Source: Rhipidocladum racemiflorum (taxonomy: Eukaryota > Streptophyta > Magnoliopsida > Poales > Poaceae). Taken from it: a DNA stretch of 64,000 nt. Of this stretch, positions 10,357 through 22,013 are shown one piece after another. The position numbers and the translations under genes were made by a program. Numbering within the stretch: position 1 is the stretch's first letter; each line of letters opens with the position of its first letter. Where the stretch lies: the NCBI GenBank assembly GCA_036346355.1, contig CM070575.1, positions 61,695,915-61,759,914 on the forward strand, given 5' to 3'. The notes below the pieces were generated by a model. The model worked only from the letters and a program-made list of their open reading frames with translations. It had not been told where the DNA came from and made no database searches.

Positions 10357-11380
10357 CTAGCTGAGGTGGTTCCTAGATTGAAGCGGCCGTCGCTCCTGCT
10401 GTCTTCTTTGGACAACTGTTGGCAAAGTGTCTGGCTCGTTGCGATTGTAACAGCGTCTCACATTCCTGTTGTTGCACGGAGTAGTGTTTCTAGCGGGGCT
10501 GGGGTTTGGTAGTTCTGATTGGCGAGGTCTTGGTGCCGAGGATGGTGTCCTTGTTGCATTCTGTGGTTGGAATCTGAAGAATTGATTTGGTGCAACTCTC
10601 AGCGTTTGCGTTCCTGGCGTGATCCTTCTTTGTTGCATCCTGCGCTTCTGTTCTCATCCAGTTCCTTGCGCTTGTCCTCAAGAATAAGCGCCTTATTCAC
10701 CAACTCTTGGAAATCTGGAAAGGTGTGGGTGATCAACCCTACTTGCAATCCTGAGTTGAGTCCCTTCATAAAGCGAGGCCTAGATTTATCTGTCGCTACA
10801 TCCTCAGTGCGTGTAGCGTGCTAGCTGTGAACTTGTTCGGTAGTCGGCCAACTGGTGATTACCTTGCTTGATGCTCTGAACTCCTCCTTCTTAAGGTCCA
10901 TAATTCCTTCGAGGCACGTGATCTTGTCGGAATGCGTGAACTCCTCCCAAGTGATATCTTGAGGGTTCTCTGCGTGGCACAGTTCTCCCACCATTCGTTT
11001 GTTCCTTCCAAGCGATGAGAAGCGTGAAGTACCTTCTCATTCCCTATGCATTGAGCTATGTGTAGCTTCCTCTCAATTGATCTTAACCAATCGTCGGCCT
11101 CCAATGGATTGGCGTTCCCGAGAGAAAGTGGGTGGGTGAGTCCTCATGAACTCTGGCGACCTTGTATTCCGGCGTGGTCCCTGATTAACTTGATTAGCGG
11201 TGACTGGCGGTGGACGTCTTGCATTTGTTGCATCATAGCATGCATCAAGCCTGGTCGAGCAGCAAGAAATGCTCCAAAATTCTGCACATCCGATGGCGGT
11301 CTTTGGTGCTCCATCATTGGGGTTTTCATTTGGCGAGATCCACTCCCATTGCTTCCAAAGTTCCCACGGGTGTTCACCAT
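10357..11380 (-). pseudogene. gag of the Tekay element, frameshifted
   Basis: The ATG at 11380 opens with MVNTRGNFGSNGSG. The capsid-like core follows in a second frame (LEADDWLRSIERKLHIAQC, then HRLEGTNEWWEN, 10859-11104), as in plant retrotransposon gag. Near 10480-10540 a nucleocapsid zinc knuckle is degraded (CYNRNEPD where CYNCNEPGH is expected), with the rest shifted out of frame. The 1-kb length fits the family. Confidence 0.7.
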
Positions 11381-11767
11381 CTGTTGATTGCTCTAGGTTT
11401 AGAGATGAGAGGAAACAAGAATAGACAAGTAATATGGAACTTATGCGAGGCGAAAGGGGTAACTTTAAGGTCCATCTTTATTATTAATAACTTGGTATGG
11501 CTGCTTACAATGCCTAAGGGCCTTGCAACACATCTGCACACTCGACAAACAAAGCAAATCCAAATCGAACTAACTCTGAGTCTAACGCCTAAAGGGTGAC
11601 TCTTTCTTCTATGACGCGACTCGGCGAAGGAGTCTCACTATAGAACCTATGCTCACTCATCGAGAAAACCTCCACGGCCTGAGTGCAGGTCTTTGCGGCA
11701 TAGGCGCGAAAGCGATTGCCATGTCCAAAGAAGCGTGTCATCTGTGGTAGTCGAAGAAGCGATGTCC

Positions 11768-12373
11768 TCATCGAGATCGACTCCTCTGGATCGGCTCGTG
11801 TAGCTCAATCTTGGCTCTGGAGTGCAGTCCGTACAAAGTCATCTCCAACTCGTCAATCCTTCGTAGAAGGTGTGCCACATACTCTTGAGCTTCCCGCCAT
11901 CTGTTCTTCTCTGTCGTGATTTCCTTGCGGGCCTTCTGTAGCTCCTTGCTTGTATTATCTAGTACATCTTCCTGGGCGACGACGAATCGTGCCAACTGTG
12001 TAACCGTGGCATTCTCATCCTGAATCGTCTTCGGGTCAAGAAGGTTATCGCTGCGCGGATGATAACGGAACACCGTGCTTTCCAACTCTCTGGCGTGGAT
12101 ACTGGTAATGTGCCGCATTGCTCGTCGTGATACTTCTTGGATACCCATCTGCATTGTAGATCTTCTAGCAGTGCAGTGTATCGGGCGATTGCCTGGGCCC
12201 TTTTTCCTAGCGGGTACCTCAATCCTCACATCACAAGCCTTGATCAATCCCGCTTGTCTGATCACTTCCACTTGGTATTGGGGCTTCTCAAAATCTCCGA
12301 GAGTCTGTAGCATATGCCAAAGTTCCGCGGCGTGACCAACTCCCAGATCAACGTAGTTGAACTCTTCCTCCAT
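11768..12373 (-). CDS. Extra coiled-coil ORF between 5' LTR and gag of the Tekay element
   Basis: An uninterrupted 201-residue ORF about 200 bp downstream of the primer binding site and ahead of gag. I recognise no enzyme domain. Residues about 1-90 look globular (AAELWHMLQTLGDFEKPQYQ). Residues about 125-185 form a charged heptad-rich helix (VVAQEDVLDNTSKELQKARK, then RRIDELEMTLYGL), a probable coiled coil. It is the only long ORF of this element without a frameshift, while gag and pol beside it are broken. Similar uncharacterised leader proteins occur in grass Gypsy elements, to my recollection; the role is unknown and could be an accessory Gag-like or RNA-binding function. Confidence 0.65.
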   Translation of the reverse strand: MEEEFNYVDLGVGHAAELWHMLQTLGDFEKPQYQVEVIRQAGLIKACDVRIEVPARKKGPGNRPIHCTARRSTMQMGIQEVSRRAMRHITSIHARELESTVFRYHPRSDNLLDPKTIQDENATVTQLARFVVAQEDVLDNTSKELQKARKEITTEKNRWREAQEYVAHLLRRIDELEMTLYGLHSRAKIELHEPIQRSRSR

Positions 12374-12574
12374 CTGTCACAAGAGTGCTTTACGTAAGAA
12401 CTCGGAATTTTTAAATTGTGACAAGGTAAGGGAAAATTCCAGCAAGAGACAAGAAAAGAGAGAAGGGGATAAGTCGAGAGGTCATTTCTTATCTTGACAA
12501 CTTTTTAGCTTTAGAAAATAGGTTTTATCCTCACTACGACCATTCTAGCTAGGGTTGAGCCTACAGTCAAGTAT

Positions 12575-12587
12575 GGCTCTGATACCA
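12575..12587 (-). promoter_or_regulatory. Primer binding site (initiator tRNA-Met) of the Tekay element
   Basis: GGCTCTGATACCA reads TGGTATCAGAGCC on the element strand, complementary to the 3' end of plant initiator tRNA-Met. It lies 4 bp inside the 5' LTR boundary at 12592. Confidence 0.93.
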
Positions 12588-12591
12588 CCTC

Positions 12592-15500
12592 TGTCGGGAC
12601 CCCGAATTTGCAAATCAGGACCCTCTGTGTATTCAGCACTAGTCCAGGAACGCGCTAGTGCACACAGTCTTAACATCGGTATATATCACAATCATACCAA
12701 AAGATACTATCAAAGTACTTTATTTAAATAATCAAAGGGTTACTCGACCTTATGGCCAAGTTACAAATATATGCCTTGCAAGGCGAAACTTATTAAAAGA
12801 GAAATAACAGCAGCGGAAAATCAAATAAACTTAGTGGCGCCATCCAAAGATACCACAGGCAACCGATCGGGCTCGCATCCCTAAGTAGACGGGTCCTCTT
12901 GGAGTTCCTTCTCCGAAAGCGTAGTCTCCTCTTCAACTGGTATTGTGTTGAGGCAAGGGTGAGTACTTGGTACTCGACAAGTCATGCACTGAATGCAAGC
13001 TAATATACTATATGCATGGCTTGGTACAAAGGAATAGCTCAAGGTATATTTGCGATGAAACAGCTTTTGACAAGTAATATAAGTAGATTCGAAGGTAGAA
13101 ATAAGTAAAGCATAAATAACTTTTCAGAATTTTAATAAACATTTTCCCCCATCCTAAACCACATTTCCATCATCTTCATTATTAAACCAACCCAACTTTT
13201 CAAATCCAAGTTAATTTGAGAAAATCTAACCCTTGATGTAATTCCGGCGATGTCCAATACCGTGGACTCGGCTATTCAAATAGATTCTATACTCTGCAGA
13301 GGTTATGCACTTTACCCACAAGATACAATCCACTCACCACGTCAGCCGTGAATCGCCATACAAGAGTATGCGAATGAGCGATCATAACAAAGCCTTCGGA
13401 AGCCTCAAACAACACAGGTGGTCCTCTCAGTGCGTGCTCTACACCATCCCTTCCCTTAGCCAAGGCGAAGTATGGGACCAACACACCGTTAGATGGGTAC
13501 TGGCCCACGACCACGATACGCTCCCCCGTACAATCACACAAAAGGTGTAACTGACACCCTGAGGCTCCACAAGTGAGTCCTTAGCGACTTAGTCAACTAG
13601 GGTCGTCCCATTCCAGCCATGTGGTTGCAAGTATGACCCAGTTCAAAGGCTTGCAAGGTTAAGTCCTTAGAGTGACCAGGGCAAGACTACCCGAAAAACC
13701 AAATCAACACTCCCAATGCCACACTGGCCCACCTGATTACTCTTGCCACATGCCCCGGTCGAAAACTGTTTATCAAACCCTAGTTGATTACCATGCACCA
13801 CGTGCCATCAACATCACATGATACGTTTCCAAAACAGGTTCAATATATCATTAAGTCAATATTAGCATTTGATTATCCAAAATCATGTCATGAGCACGGA
13901 GTCTAAGCAGTATACTACAACGATCTAAACCCATGTTGGCAATTTAATAATGTCCAACTAGTAAACCACAACTAGGGTGACAAAGGGTCATGGCACATAC
14001 TTAAGTAATCAAGGTGTCATATAGCAAATTGGTATTTATCTAACCCCCCATGTTTAAACAAAGTATTTTTCTAATTGAACTAGCATGCAATAGTTTAAAT
14101 CAAAATAGATTTCAAATAGGATCAACATGGTCAAAGCACAACTTGCCTTCAAAAGCACTTGCTCTTGGTCTTGAGTTGGATCTGAGTCAATACTTCTCCT
14201 TCGAATCCCTCCCAGACTTCAACGTCTACTCGTAGCGTGCAAATAGCAAATACACAAATAAACACTATGCAAAAGATCCCAAAACTCCAAATAAAATCCA
14301 TAAACAGAGAGAACATAATTTTCTGGATTTTTAGAAACTGGAATCGTCAAATTTGGAGTTAAAGCATAAAAGTTATGATTATTTAAAGTTTAAATAATCA
14401 ATTAAATAATTTTGCAGAGAAAAACTTTAGTCCAAAAATTAAATAAAATTTATATTTAGGTAGATCTCAATTTTATACAAATTTAGAAATTTGAATCGCT
14501 CCAATCGGAGTTGAAACGCATAAAAGTTATAAGCGTTTGAAGTTTGAATCTAAATTTGAATCAATATTTCGAATTAATAAATCATTTTCTTTTTTGAAAT
14601 TAATTATTGCGTCGGCATGGACACGTGGCAGCCTCGATTGGCCTGCGGCGTCAGCCGGGTCCATGGGCTCGGTCCACGCTCGGCTCGGGTCCACGGTGGA
14701 CTCGGTCCACGGCTCACGTGGCCCGACATGTGGGCCTACAGATGACGTCATTCTTGGCGTCGGGCTCACTTCGGCCACCGAGCGAGTGGGACCTTTGTGG
14801 CGTCATGGGTGACGTCGGTAGCTTGGCTGGGTTAGCCATCGACATGCGGGCCCTCGACACGCGGGCCCGCGTCGGCGCGTCCCACGCACGCTGCGTGGGC
14901 CACGACCGCGTCGGTCCAACTTCCCGACACGCGTGGCGCAATCTCGTCCGTTGGTTTGAAAATCAACGCGCGGATTAGATCCAGGGTTAACACGTTGAAA
15001 CTACTCGATGCTCGTGGGCCGTTCGATCTAGATCGGACGGTCAGATCTAATCCTATAATCGCATCGCCGCTAAAGACGCGTGGCGATTGTGAACCGTTGG
15101 ATCTCGATCCAACGGTCCAGATCTAATCGGGTTTCTAGGGTTTGGGAAACACGTGAACTCACCGTTGCCGTCCGATCTGGATCCAACGGTGCACGAAGCT
15201 CAGGGACGGCGATGGCACGCGGCGGCGCTGGCTTGACCGGAGACGGGGACGACGACCTTGCCGTCGGCGTTTCTGGCGCGCTCCGGCGAAGTGAGGGGTA
15301 CTCCCGAACGCGTCTCGTCTTGGGGAATCCGGATCTGGGCTTGATGACGGCGGAGGACGACGGACGACGGCGGAAAACGGCGCAAACCGCAGCGGAGGGA
15401 AGAGACAACTCCGGCGAGCGATTGCGGCTCAACGGCGGCGGCTCAGGCGAGATGGCTCGGGGAAACGGGTGCGCAAGGATGAGGGCAACCTCGGGGGACG

Positions 15501-16119
15501 TCTCACGCTTTAAATAGCCTCGGCGTTCGTGCCCTAGACGGAAACCTAATTTGCTACGGCGGCGGGCGCGGCGGCGGAGTCCAGCTCGGACTCGGTGAAG
15601 ACGACGCAATCGTGGCCGTCCACGTGGCACAACCAACGGCCACGATCGCGGCGGCCGGTCCGTCGGACACGGCTCGTGCAGGTCGGACGGATCTCAGCCG
15701 TTGGATCTTGATCCAACGGTTGGGATTGATTAGGGTTAGGAGTGGGTTCGGTCGAGTCAACTGGCTTGGGTCGGACTCGAGTCCGACTCGGTCGGATGAA
15801 CAGTACTTGACCCGAGTTGGATTTTCCAGCAATTAATATTTAAAATAATTCCCAGTAATTCATTTAATTCATTAAAAATAGCAAATGACTCAGAAAAATT
15901 CCAGAAAAATTCTGGAAAATATTTTGGATCATTTTGGACTCAAATAAAATATTTCCAACAAAAATTTATTTGCAAATTTAAATTCTTTAATTATTTCAAA
16001 ATGGAATAAATTCAAATAAATTCCAAATAAATCCAAATAAATTCCAGAAAATTCCAAAAATTCACCAAAGTGCCAAATCACACATGAATTTAAGAAAAGC
16101 AAAATTTTGGGGTGTTACA
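12592..16119 (-). repeat. 5' LTR of the Tekay element
   Basis: 3528 bp, TGTCGGGACC to GGTGTTACA on the plus strand. It matches the 3479-6961 LTR throughout. Differences cluster in the GC-rich part (about 14640-15700) as short indels. Confidence 0.93.
15508..15517 (-). promoter_or_regulatory. TATA-like box in the Tekay 5' LTR
   Basis: CTTTAAATAG reads CTATTTAAAG on the element strand. The same position holds a TATTTA-type box in the other LTRs (6352-6361, about 33590, about 56085), each followed by a GC-rich leader. This is the likely core promoter of the genomic RNA. Confidence 0.5.
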
Positions 16120-18040
16120 ATTATGGACAAGGTGACAATATCAAGTGGTACTTATCTAATCCCAAATTTACTCGAAAGCACCATAATTAAATTAGCATGC
16201 ATAATTTAAAACAAACTAATATTTAAAAACATGGGAACAAAATGGTCAAAGAATAACTTGCCTTCAAATATCAGCTGGTCTTGGTCTAGATCTTGATCTT
16301 GAGTTTGCTCCTCGAAATCAACTCCCTCACACAGTTCGACGTCTACGCGCAACAATTAAAGAACCAAATAAACACACAATCAACATACAACACATATTTA
16401 GAAAATGCTACAAATCAAACTAGTTTGGAATTTCACGAAAACTTCCAGATAATTAGTTTAGCATTTTCTAAGATTTATAAAATTTATTTTGACATTTTTG
16501 GACGTGTAGTTTACAAGCTACAAAATTCATACATTTGGACTTATCGTGAATAATTTAACAGTATAGATTTGATAATAAAATTTTCAAAAAAATTTGCATA
16601 GCTAGGTATTAATATTTACTAATTAACAAAATTTGTTGCAAGCGATTCGGACTTAGAACGAATTTGTAGTGAAAAAGACAAATTTCGCAAATTCGGAGAA
16701 GAGACACGTACAAATGACATTCTGTTCTTCAATGCATGGCACTATTCCATAGCGTATACTTGTATTCTTGTGTTCGGCTAGGCAAACAAAACTTGGCTAC
16801 GGTTGGTAGAGACGTATGCAGGCATACTGTTCGTTCGAGTATAAATATATACGCTTACCCAAAATATATACGGAAACAAATATGCGTATTAACATATATC
16901 TATATACATACAACCTACCGTAAAAAGGCACGGTATATATCTACATATACATGCTAACACACACACACATATATATATATAGATATAGATATATATATGT
17001 GGGTGTACGTACATGCATTGGGGTCTAATATTCATCTACACGCATAGAGAAGATTATACATGCGTAAAAACAGATGACGGGATCAACCGATCGAGATAGA
17101 CAGAGCGCGCACGAAGGAAAAGAAATACCGATCGGCGGCGACAGCAGCGGTGATGACGATGGTGGCGAGACGGCAGCGGTGATGTGACGACGACAACGAC
17201 GATGTACACGGCGGCGGCGGCGAGAGAAGCGCGCGGTCGGCCGAGTCGGTTGTTTGGAGACGAAGTCAGTAGATGGTATGAGGAGAGGTGGGAATGGAGA
17301 AATGACCGAAAAATGGAAAACGTTGCTAGGGAGATAGAAATGGCTAGAAGGTTGGAAGTTGCCAGAGAAATGGAAACGTGTGCACTGCAAAGGAAATGAA
17401 AAGGTCGCTAACTAGTAGAGGAAACGCCGTAGCATGCGTATGGCTAGAGAGAAGAAACGTTCACGCCCTTAATCACGCATGCATTGCCTTGTATAAATGT
17501 GTGCATGCAAGGAAATGAAAAGGAAACGGCTGGAGGATTACTTGTCATGGCTTCATGCGCTGCTTGGGAATGAAGGAGGTCCACGATGGCAAAAAGGTAT
17601 ATACGCATATACATTGTAAAGATATGTTGAAAAAAATAATGGAGAGGTTCTAAAATCCAAAAAAAATACTCCAAAATACTAGGGACTAGTTGGAGCTTAA
17701 CAAAGTTGGTTTCGCGATTTTTCGACGTGTAGATTTTTCGCAGGAATTCTTTTAGCAAAATCAGACACCTGTACAGAATTTTGTAAAATCAACGACTTCG
17801 ATTATATAACATGTTTTTCGAAAATATTTGAAGCGAACACTCTCGACTACCAACTATCTTAATTATCAACAAAATTTTAGATTTTACGCTTATTCGAAAA
17901 TGCCTGATCTTTATTTAATACGATTAGTTCAATAAACGTGAATCCAATTTACTCGCGAGGCTTCCAAGTAGATTCCGGAAAATTACAAATAATCCCAGAA
18001 CCACACTAAATATATTAAAAGAAATTTTTGGAACGTTACA
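16120..18040 (-). mobile_element. Older Tekay-type solo LTR, right segment
   Basis: After the duplicated ATTAT the older LTR resumes with GGACAAGGTGACAATATCAAG, homologous to 4860-4920 of the younger LTR. It ends CGTTACA at 18040, followed by the second GAAGC. Its middle (about 16680-17800) has no clear match to the younger LTRs and lacks their GC-rich palindrome block, so this is a diverged subfamily. Confidence 0.82.
16961..17002. repeat. Microsatellite (AC)n(AT)n with GATA-like units
   Basis: A run of ACACACAC followed by ATATATAT and (AGATAT) units inside the older solo LTR. It is low-complexity and explains no ORF. Confidence 0.9.
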
Positions 18041-18149
18041 GAAGCAAGGACCCAAACAAGGATAACCACGGCCAGGGAGGCAGGGGCTAGATGGACTTAG
18101 ATGAGAAAAGGGAGGAAGGGTCGGAAGCCATAGAAGCCTTCTTCTCCAT
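18041..18149 (-). pseudogene. Small antisense gene, copy 2: 5' part
   Basis: From the ATG at 18149 the frame reads MEKKASMASDPSSLFSSKS and then stops. It parallels the SMVSDAHSSLSSEM segment at the N-terminus of copy 1 (261-713). The remainder lies at 1679-2172, beyond the Tekay insertions. The promoter upstream is conserved (18233-18242). Confidence 0.6.
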
Positions 18150-18232
18150 CTAAGCAAGGGAGTTCTCACACCCTAAGCATTGGGAGAATAAAGAGGGAGA
18201 GCAAGCTGGAAGAATTCTATCGCATGTCCTGT

Positions 18233-18242
18233 CTATTTATAG
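18233..18242 (-). promoter_or_regulatory. TATA box of small antisense gene copy 2
   Basis: CTATTTATAG, identical to the box at 778-787. The following 70 bp (GCATGAGGAACGGATAAG, then CGCTTGGGATGCCAAAAGC) align to the upstream region of copy 1, so the promoter and gene were duplicated together. Confidence 0.65.
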
Positions 18243-19113
18243 CATGAGGAACGGATAAGACGCAACGCTTGGGATGCCAAAAGCTACCGCTCGAATTCTG
18301 TGCTAGTGGGGTAGATGAGGAGACGCCAAATTAATGCAGTTCCGACAGTCAGCATGCCACACGAGAGTACCACCAGGGTCCAACTCTCCACTTGGTGTAG
18401 CCGCTATCGGATATTACCCGAGCGCTCCACTCGAAGGAAACGAGAATCGAACTCCACGGTCATCGAGTAAGAGAACCTCAGAACATAGGTAACCGGATAA
18501 AACCTCAAGTATTGTTTCCTTTCTAAAATTCCATTTCCCTCTGGCCTAGCCCTGGGCATACGGTTTTTTGCTTACATTTATTTGAGCACATACTTGGTAC
18601 GTAAGCAAACCAAACTAAAGCACCGCCGTGTCTAAGCTTGACAACGAGCAGAATCTATCCCGCGCGCATACGGGTAACAGATCGTCAGGCATCTAACACC
18701 CAGCGGCCAGCGGGAGACGAGGTCTCTAGTTAGCTTTTCACGCGTGTTCTGATGGGTTCGAGTATGCTACGCAGCTTAAGTAAAAGGCATCGATAAAGGT
18801 GTGCAAAACCATATGTTTCGGGTTAACGCATAGTTGTTTCCTCTTTTTTGTTATCCGACACCTCGAGTCTTCACTCGAGAGCATCTCGACCTAACAAAAG
18901 CTCCAAGAAAGCATGCAGGTACTGGTCCTAGTGCAGCGATCAAAGGAATAGTCCAAGAAGGTTTGCAATAGTGCTAAAGCAAGTTTACACCTACGATGTG
19001 TGACCCTTTCTCATTGATAAGGGGAAAGCGGGACAAAAACACACTAGGCAAGCAATGTCTTTACCATTGATAAGCATGGAACATTACAAAATGAAGAAAA
19101 AAAATCAAACACG
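18243..19113. other. Spacer between antisense genes of element A
   Basis: No gene is seen. The first 70 bp belong to the duplicated promoter; the rest is unique in the window and must hold the 3' end of the PF04195-like gene. Confidence 0.4.
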
Positions 19114-21567
19114 TTATGGATCCGAGAGCGTGTCATCCACCTCTTCGAATGACATACCCATCATATCCACTAACGTCGTGGCTAAGCCTCTGAAGGATTC
19201 TACATGGTCGGCGGCTTCGGCCGGGTTGCCTGCGAAACCCTCGTTCAAGTAGCGTAAGTTTAGGCCTGGATGATGACTCTTCACCATGACAAGCGCGAAT
19301 GCAGCGGCCTCTCGAGCCGCGTCCACCATGTCTTAGCCGGGGTCCGACTGCAATTGGACACGCAGTGTCTCCACCTGGGCTTCAACTTGCCCCTTCTCGA
19401 CGATTGCCTTCCTCACATGGGCTTCGGCTTGCCCCTTCTCAATGATCGCCTTCTTCGCCTCGGCTCAGGCCACCTCCAGTTGAACCCAGAGAGTCATTAG
19501 CTCAGCTTTCGCATCAGAGGCTTCTTGGTGAGCGGTCAGGAGCTGCTGCTAGGTCCGGTCAAAGAAGATCCCGAGCCCAAGAGAATCGTTGTTGGCCTCG
19601 GGCCAGTCTCGGGCAAGCGCTGGAGGCAAGGAGAGGGTTGGGGTTGAAGATTAAGGAGCCGGGGAGGCTACGACGCCAATCATGGCGCTGATAGAAGAAG
19701 GAGTTGCTCCCAATGAACCACCATCCGCCGTCCCCCTATAAGACAATTTCCTCCATCAGAATGGAAAAAAGGATACCGAGAAAACAAAAGAAAACAAAAC
19801 TCAATTGGCCATGGGATACTAGACTCGTATTCTCTTCCTCGGAGGATTCCGTGCCAATGGTTGAAGTCAGGAAGCGGCCGCAGCAGGAGGGGGGACGGTA
19901 TCCTCCTCTTCGACCTGCAAGTCGAGTAAATAACCAACCAACTACGGCTAAGTAATAAGCAACCACGCGCGGTGTCAGAGGTACCTACACGCTAGTCGAA
20001 GGAAGCTCTGATTGAGGCAACAATGGTGGGGGCGTAATCGACCTCTGAAGATCCCCTCAGGGCACCCCGCTATTCATCCACCAGTTATCGAATAAATTCG
20101 GGGCTAAGCTCGTAACATCTAAGCAAGGAATTGAAGATCACCTGAGCGGGCAACCGGGTTCGGGTCCGCTTGAGGGGCTGAGGGAGCTCTGGGAGAAAAA
20201 ACTCCTTAGTATGAGGAGGGACCTCGGGCTCTCGACCTTCAGTATTTTCGTCCCCAGATGCAGCTGGAGGTGGCCCCTGCTCGGGCGCAAGAACAACCGA
20301 TGGAGCCTCCAGATTGGCTTCGTCCCTTCCAGAGGTGACAGCCATGGGGCCCGAACCATCACCTTCAAGGTCGATGGTTCCCTCCAGTAATTCATTTTCA
20401 TCTCCAAACGTCGGCTCCTACAAGTGATGTCGATTAGCGGCAGGCAACATATGCACGAACGATGCATTGCATAGCCCAAAAGCAGCACTCACATGTTGTC
20501 GAGGAAGGACTTTGAAAAACCCACTATACCACTATGGCCCGGGTGGGAACCGTGAAATAGTTTGCTCAGATGGGCACCGATGCCTGTAGGCAGCAAAACT
20601 ATGAGGAAAAATCAAGTATCAGCACAATGCCACCAAAGCAAAAATAGATGATGCATCACCAACCCTTACTAGCAGAGGGGTCCCTAGTAGTATCCTCGGT
20701 CCCATCATAGTCCCAAACCAAGTGATCGCAGCTCTTGAGGGGACTAATTCGTCGAGTGACGAAGCTGTACGCCACATCCCAACTGGTCATACCCTGCTTC
20801 GCTAGCTCCGCGATCTCCTGAACATAATGTACATTGTGGGCGGTCGAAGGAGGAGTTTGGGACCAGAGCTTGGTAGGATGGATCAAAAGACTACAATAGG
20901 AAATCGGACAATTGACGGTGTCCGGGGAAGTGAGGTAGAACCATTTCTTCTTCCAATCAGATTGCCAAGAAGAAATGACAGGAACAGAGATGTAGGATCT
21001 GCCAGATCGAAGGCGAAATCCGGCACCTCCCACCACCTCTTGCTTTACTCTCACCAAAATATAAAAGTGGTAGAAAAGGTTGAGGCTAGGTGCGATGCCC
21101 AGGTACGCCTCGCAAAGATGCACAAACACACTCAACATCATGAATGAGTTGGGCGTCAGATTGAAGAGCTGGACCGAATAGAAGTCCAGGACGGATAGAA
21201 GAAAAACAGAAGGCGGAAAATTCAAGCCACATTAAAAGAAAGGCGCAAAGACTACAGTTTCATCATGATTCTGCACGGTAGGATATGGCTCACCCGTAAA
21301 AGGATGCTAGTTGACCAGTGCACGAGGGGGAATAAGGCCCTCCTTCTCCATGTCAACAAGGTGCTCCTCGGACATGATCGAGGTGTGCCAGCATTTCTTA
21401 AGCCCTTCGTCCTCAAACACCGCCTCACCGGTCTCCACCTCCTTCAACGAGGCGATGCCTTCGGTAGTTTTTGCGCGGGGTCCGACTGTCATTGCAAAGG
21501 GGAAAGGTTTTCTTGTGGACGGAGGAGGCGAAGAAGATGGCAAAAAAGATAGTTTTTGAAGACGCAT
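19114..21567 (-). pseudogene. PF04195-like antisense protein of Tat element A
   Basis: A multi-exon gene opposite to element A. The N-terminal part (21567 downward) carries MSEEHLVDMEKEGLIPPRAL, then a domain with FNLTPNSF..VFVHLCEAYLGIAP, then VVGGAGFRLRSGR, the signature of the grass 'putative gypsy type transposon' family. Two in-frame stops interrupt it: TAG at 21307-21309 (probably a former Trp codon) and TAA at 21232-21234. Later pieces lie at 20085-20345 (acidic and Pro-rich), 19330-19560 (heptad-like repeats of EKGQAEAHVRKAIVEKGQ) and 19114-19329 (C-terminus with MVKSHHPGLNLRYLNEGF). The likely translation start is the internal ATG at 21492, because a TATA-like TATATATT (minus strand, 21594-21600) is only about 30 bp from the ATG at 21567. 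The molecular function is unknown. Confidence 0.7.
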
Positions 21568-21997
21568 GTAACGACCACCTACTCGAAAACGGAATATATA
21601 CAGATCCCTTAGCCAGTAGTGGGTGGTTCCGTACCCCATTACACGGCACAACAAACGGAGGAGTAGTTGGAAAGCGGAGCAAGCGCATCAAACGTCGTAG
21701 CTTTTTGCAGACTGCCGCATTTAATGTCACGCATTCCCAACAAGGTGATATTTTGAACCGAGTCTCAACTCTGTTCAGCATCGAGTTCTCAAGGTCGATA
21801 TCGAGTAGTGGAACGGTATACGGGAAATTCGAGGAGGGTTGACAATCGGGCTGACGACCCGACATCCACCTACTCAATCCCCGCAATCCAATCCTACTCG
21901 ATGCGGTCGACCACGGGCATGTACGGCATTATCTGTCCAAGTCCATGGCTTGGCGATAATCGACCTAATGCCTAACTCAGACCCATCACTGAATAGA

Positions 21998-22013
21998 GTT
22001 CGGGGGCTACAGT
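21998..22013 (+). promoter_or_regulatory. Polypurine tract of Tat element A
   Basis: AGTTCGGGGGCTACAG immediately precedes the TG of the 3' LTR. The same GGGGGCTAC core is reiterated in the 988-1577 array. Confidence 0.7.

Larger units (their letters stand above)
3479..16119 (-). mobile_element. Complete Tekay/Del-type chromovirus (Ty3/Gypsy)
   Basis: A full-length element with LTRs 3479-6961 and 12592-16119, a perfect target-site duplication ATTAT (3474-3478 and 16120-16124), a primer binding site complementary to initiator tRNA-Met and a polypurine tract. It is transcribed right to left. Internal order: extra coiled-coil ORF, gag, protease, RT, RNase H, integrase, chromodomain. The chromodomain and the long LTRs place it in the Tekay (Del) clade. 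The LTRs differ at many small indels and substitutions, especially in the GC-rich centre, and the gag-pol frame is broken repeatedly. It is therefore an old copy, or the assembly is poor here, or both. Confidence 0.93.

Noticed and set aside
12575..12587. tRNA-Met gene fragment
   Set aside because: Only the 13-bp 3' complement is present, at the position of a primer binding site. No tRNA gene body was found anywhere in the window.
17025..17390. 121-residue Pro/Ser/Arg ORF near the microsatellite
   Set aside because: Inside the older solo LTR, opposite short simple repeats (GGCGGC); no supporting feature.
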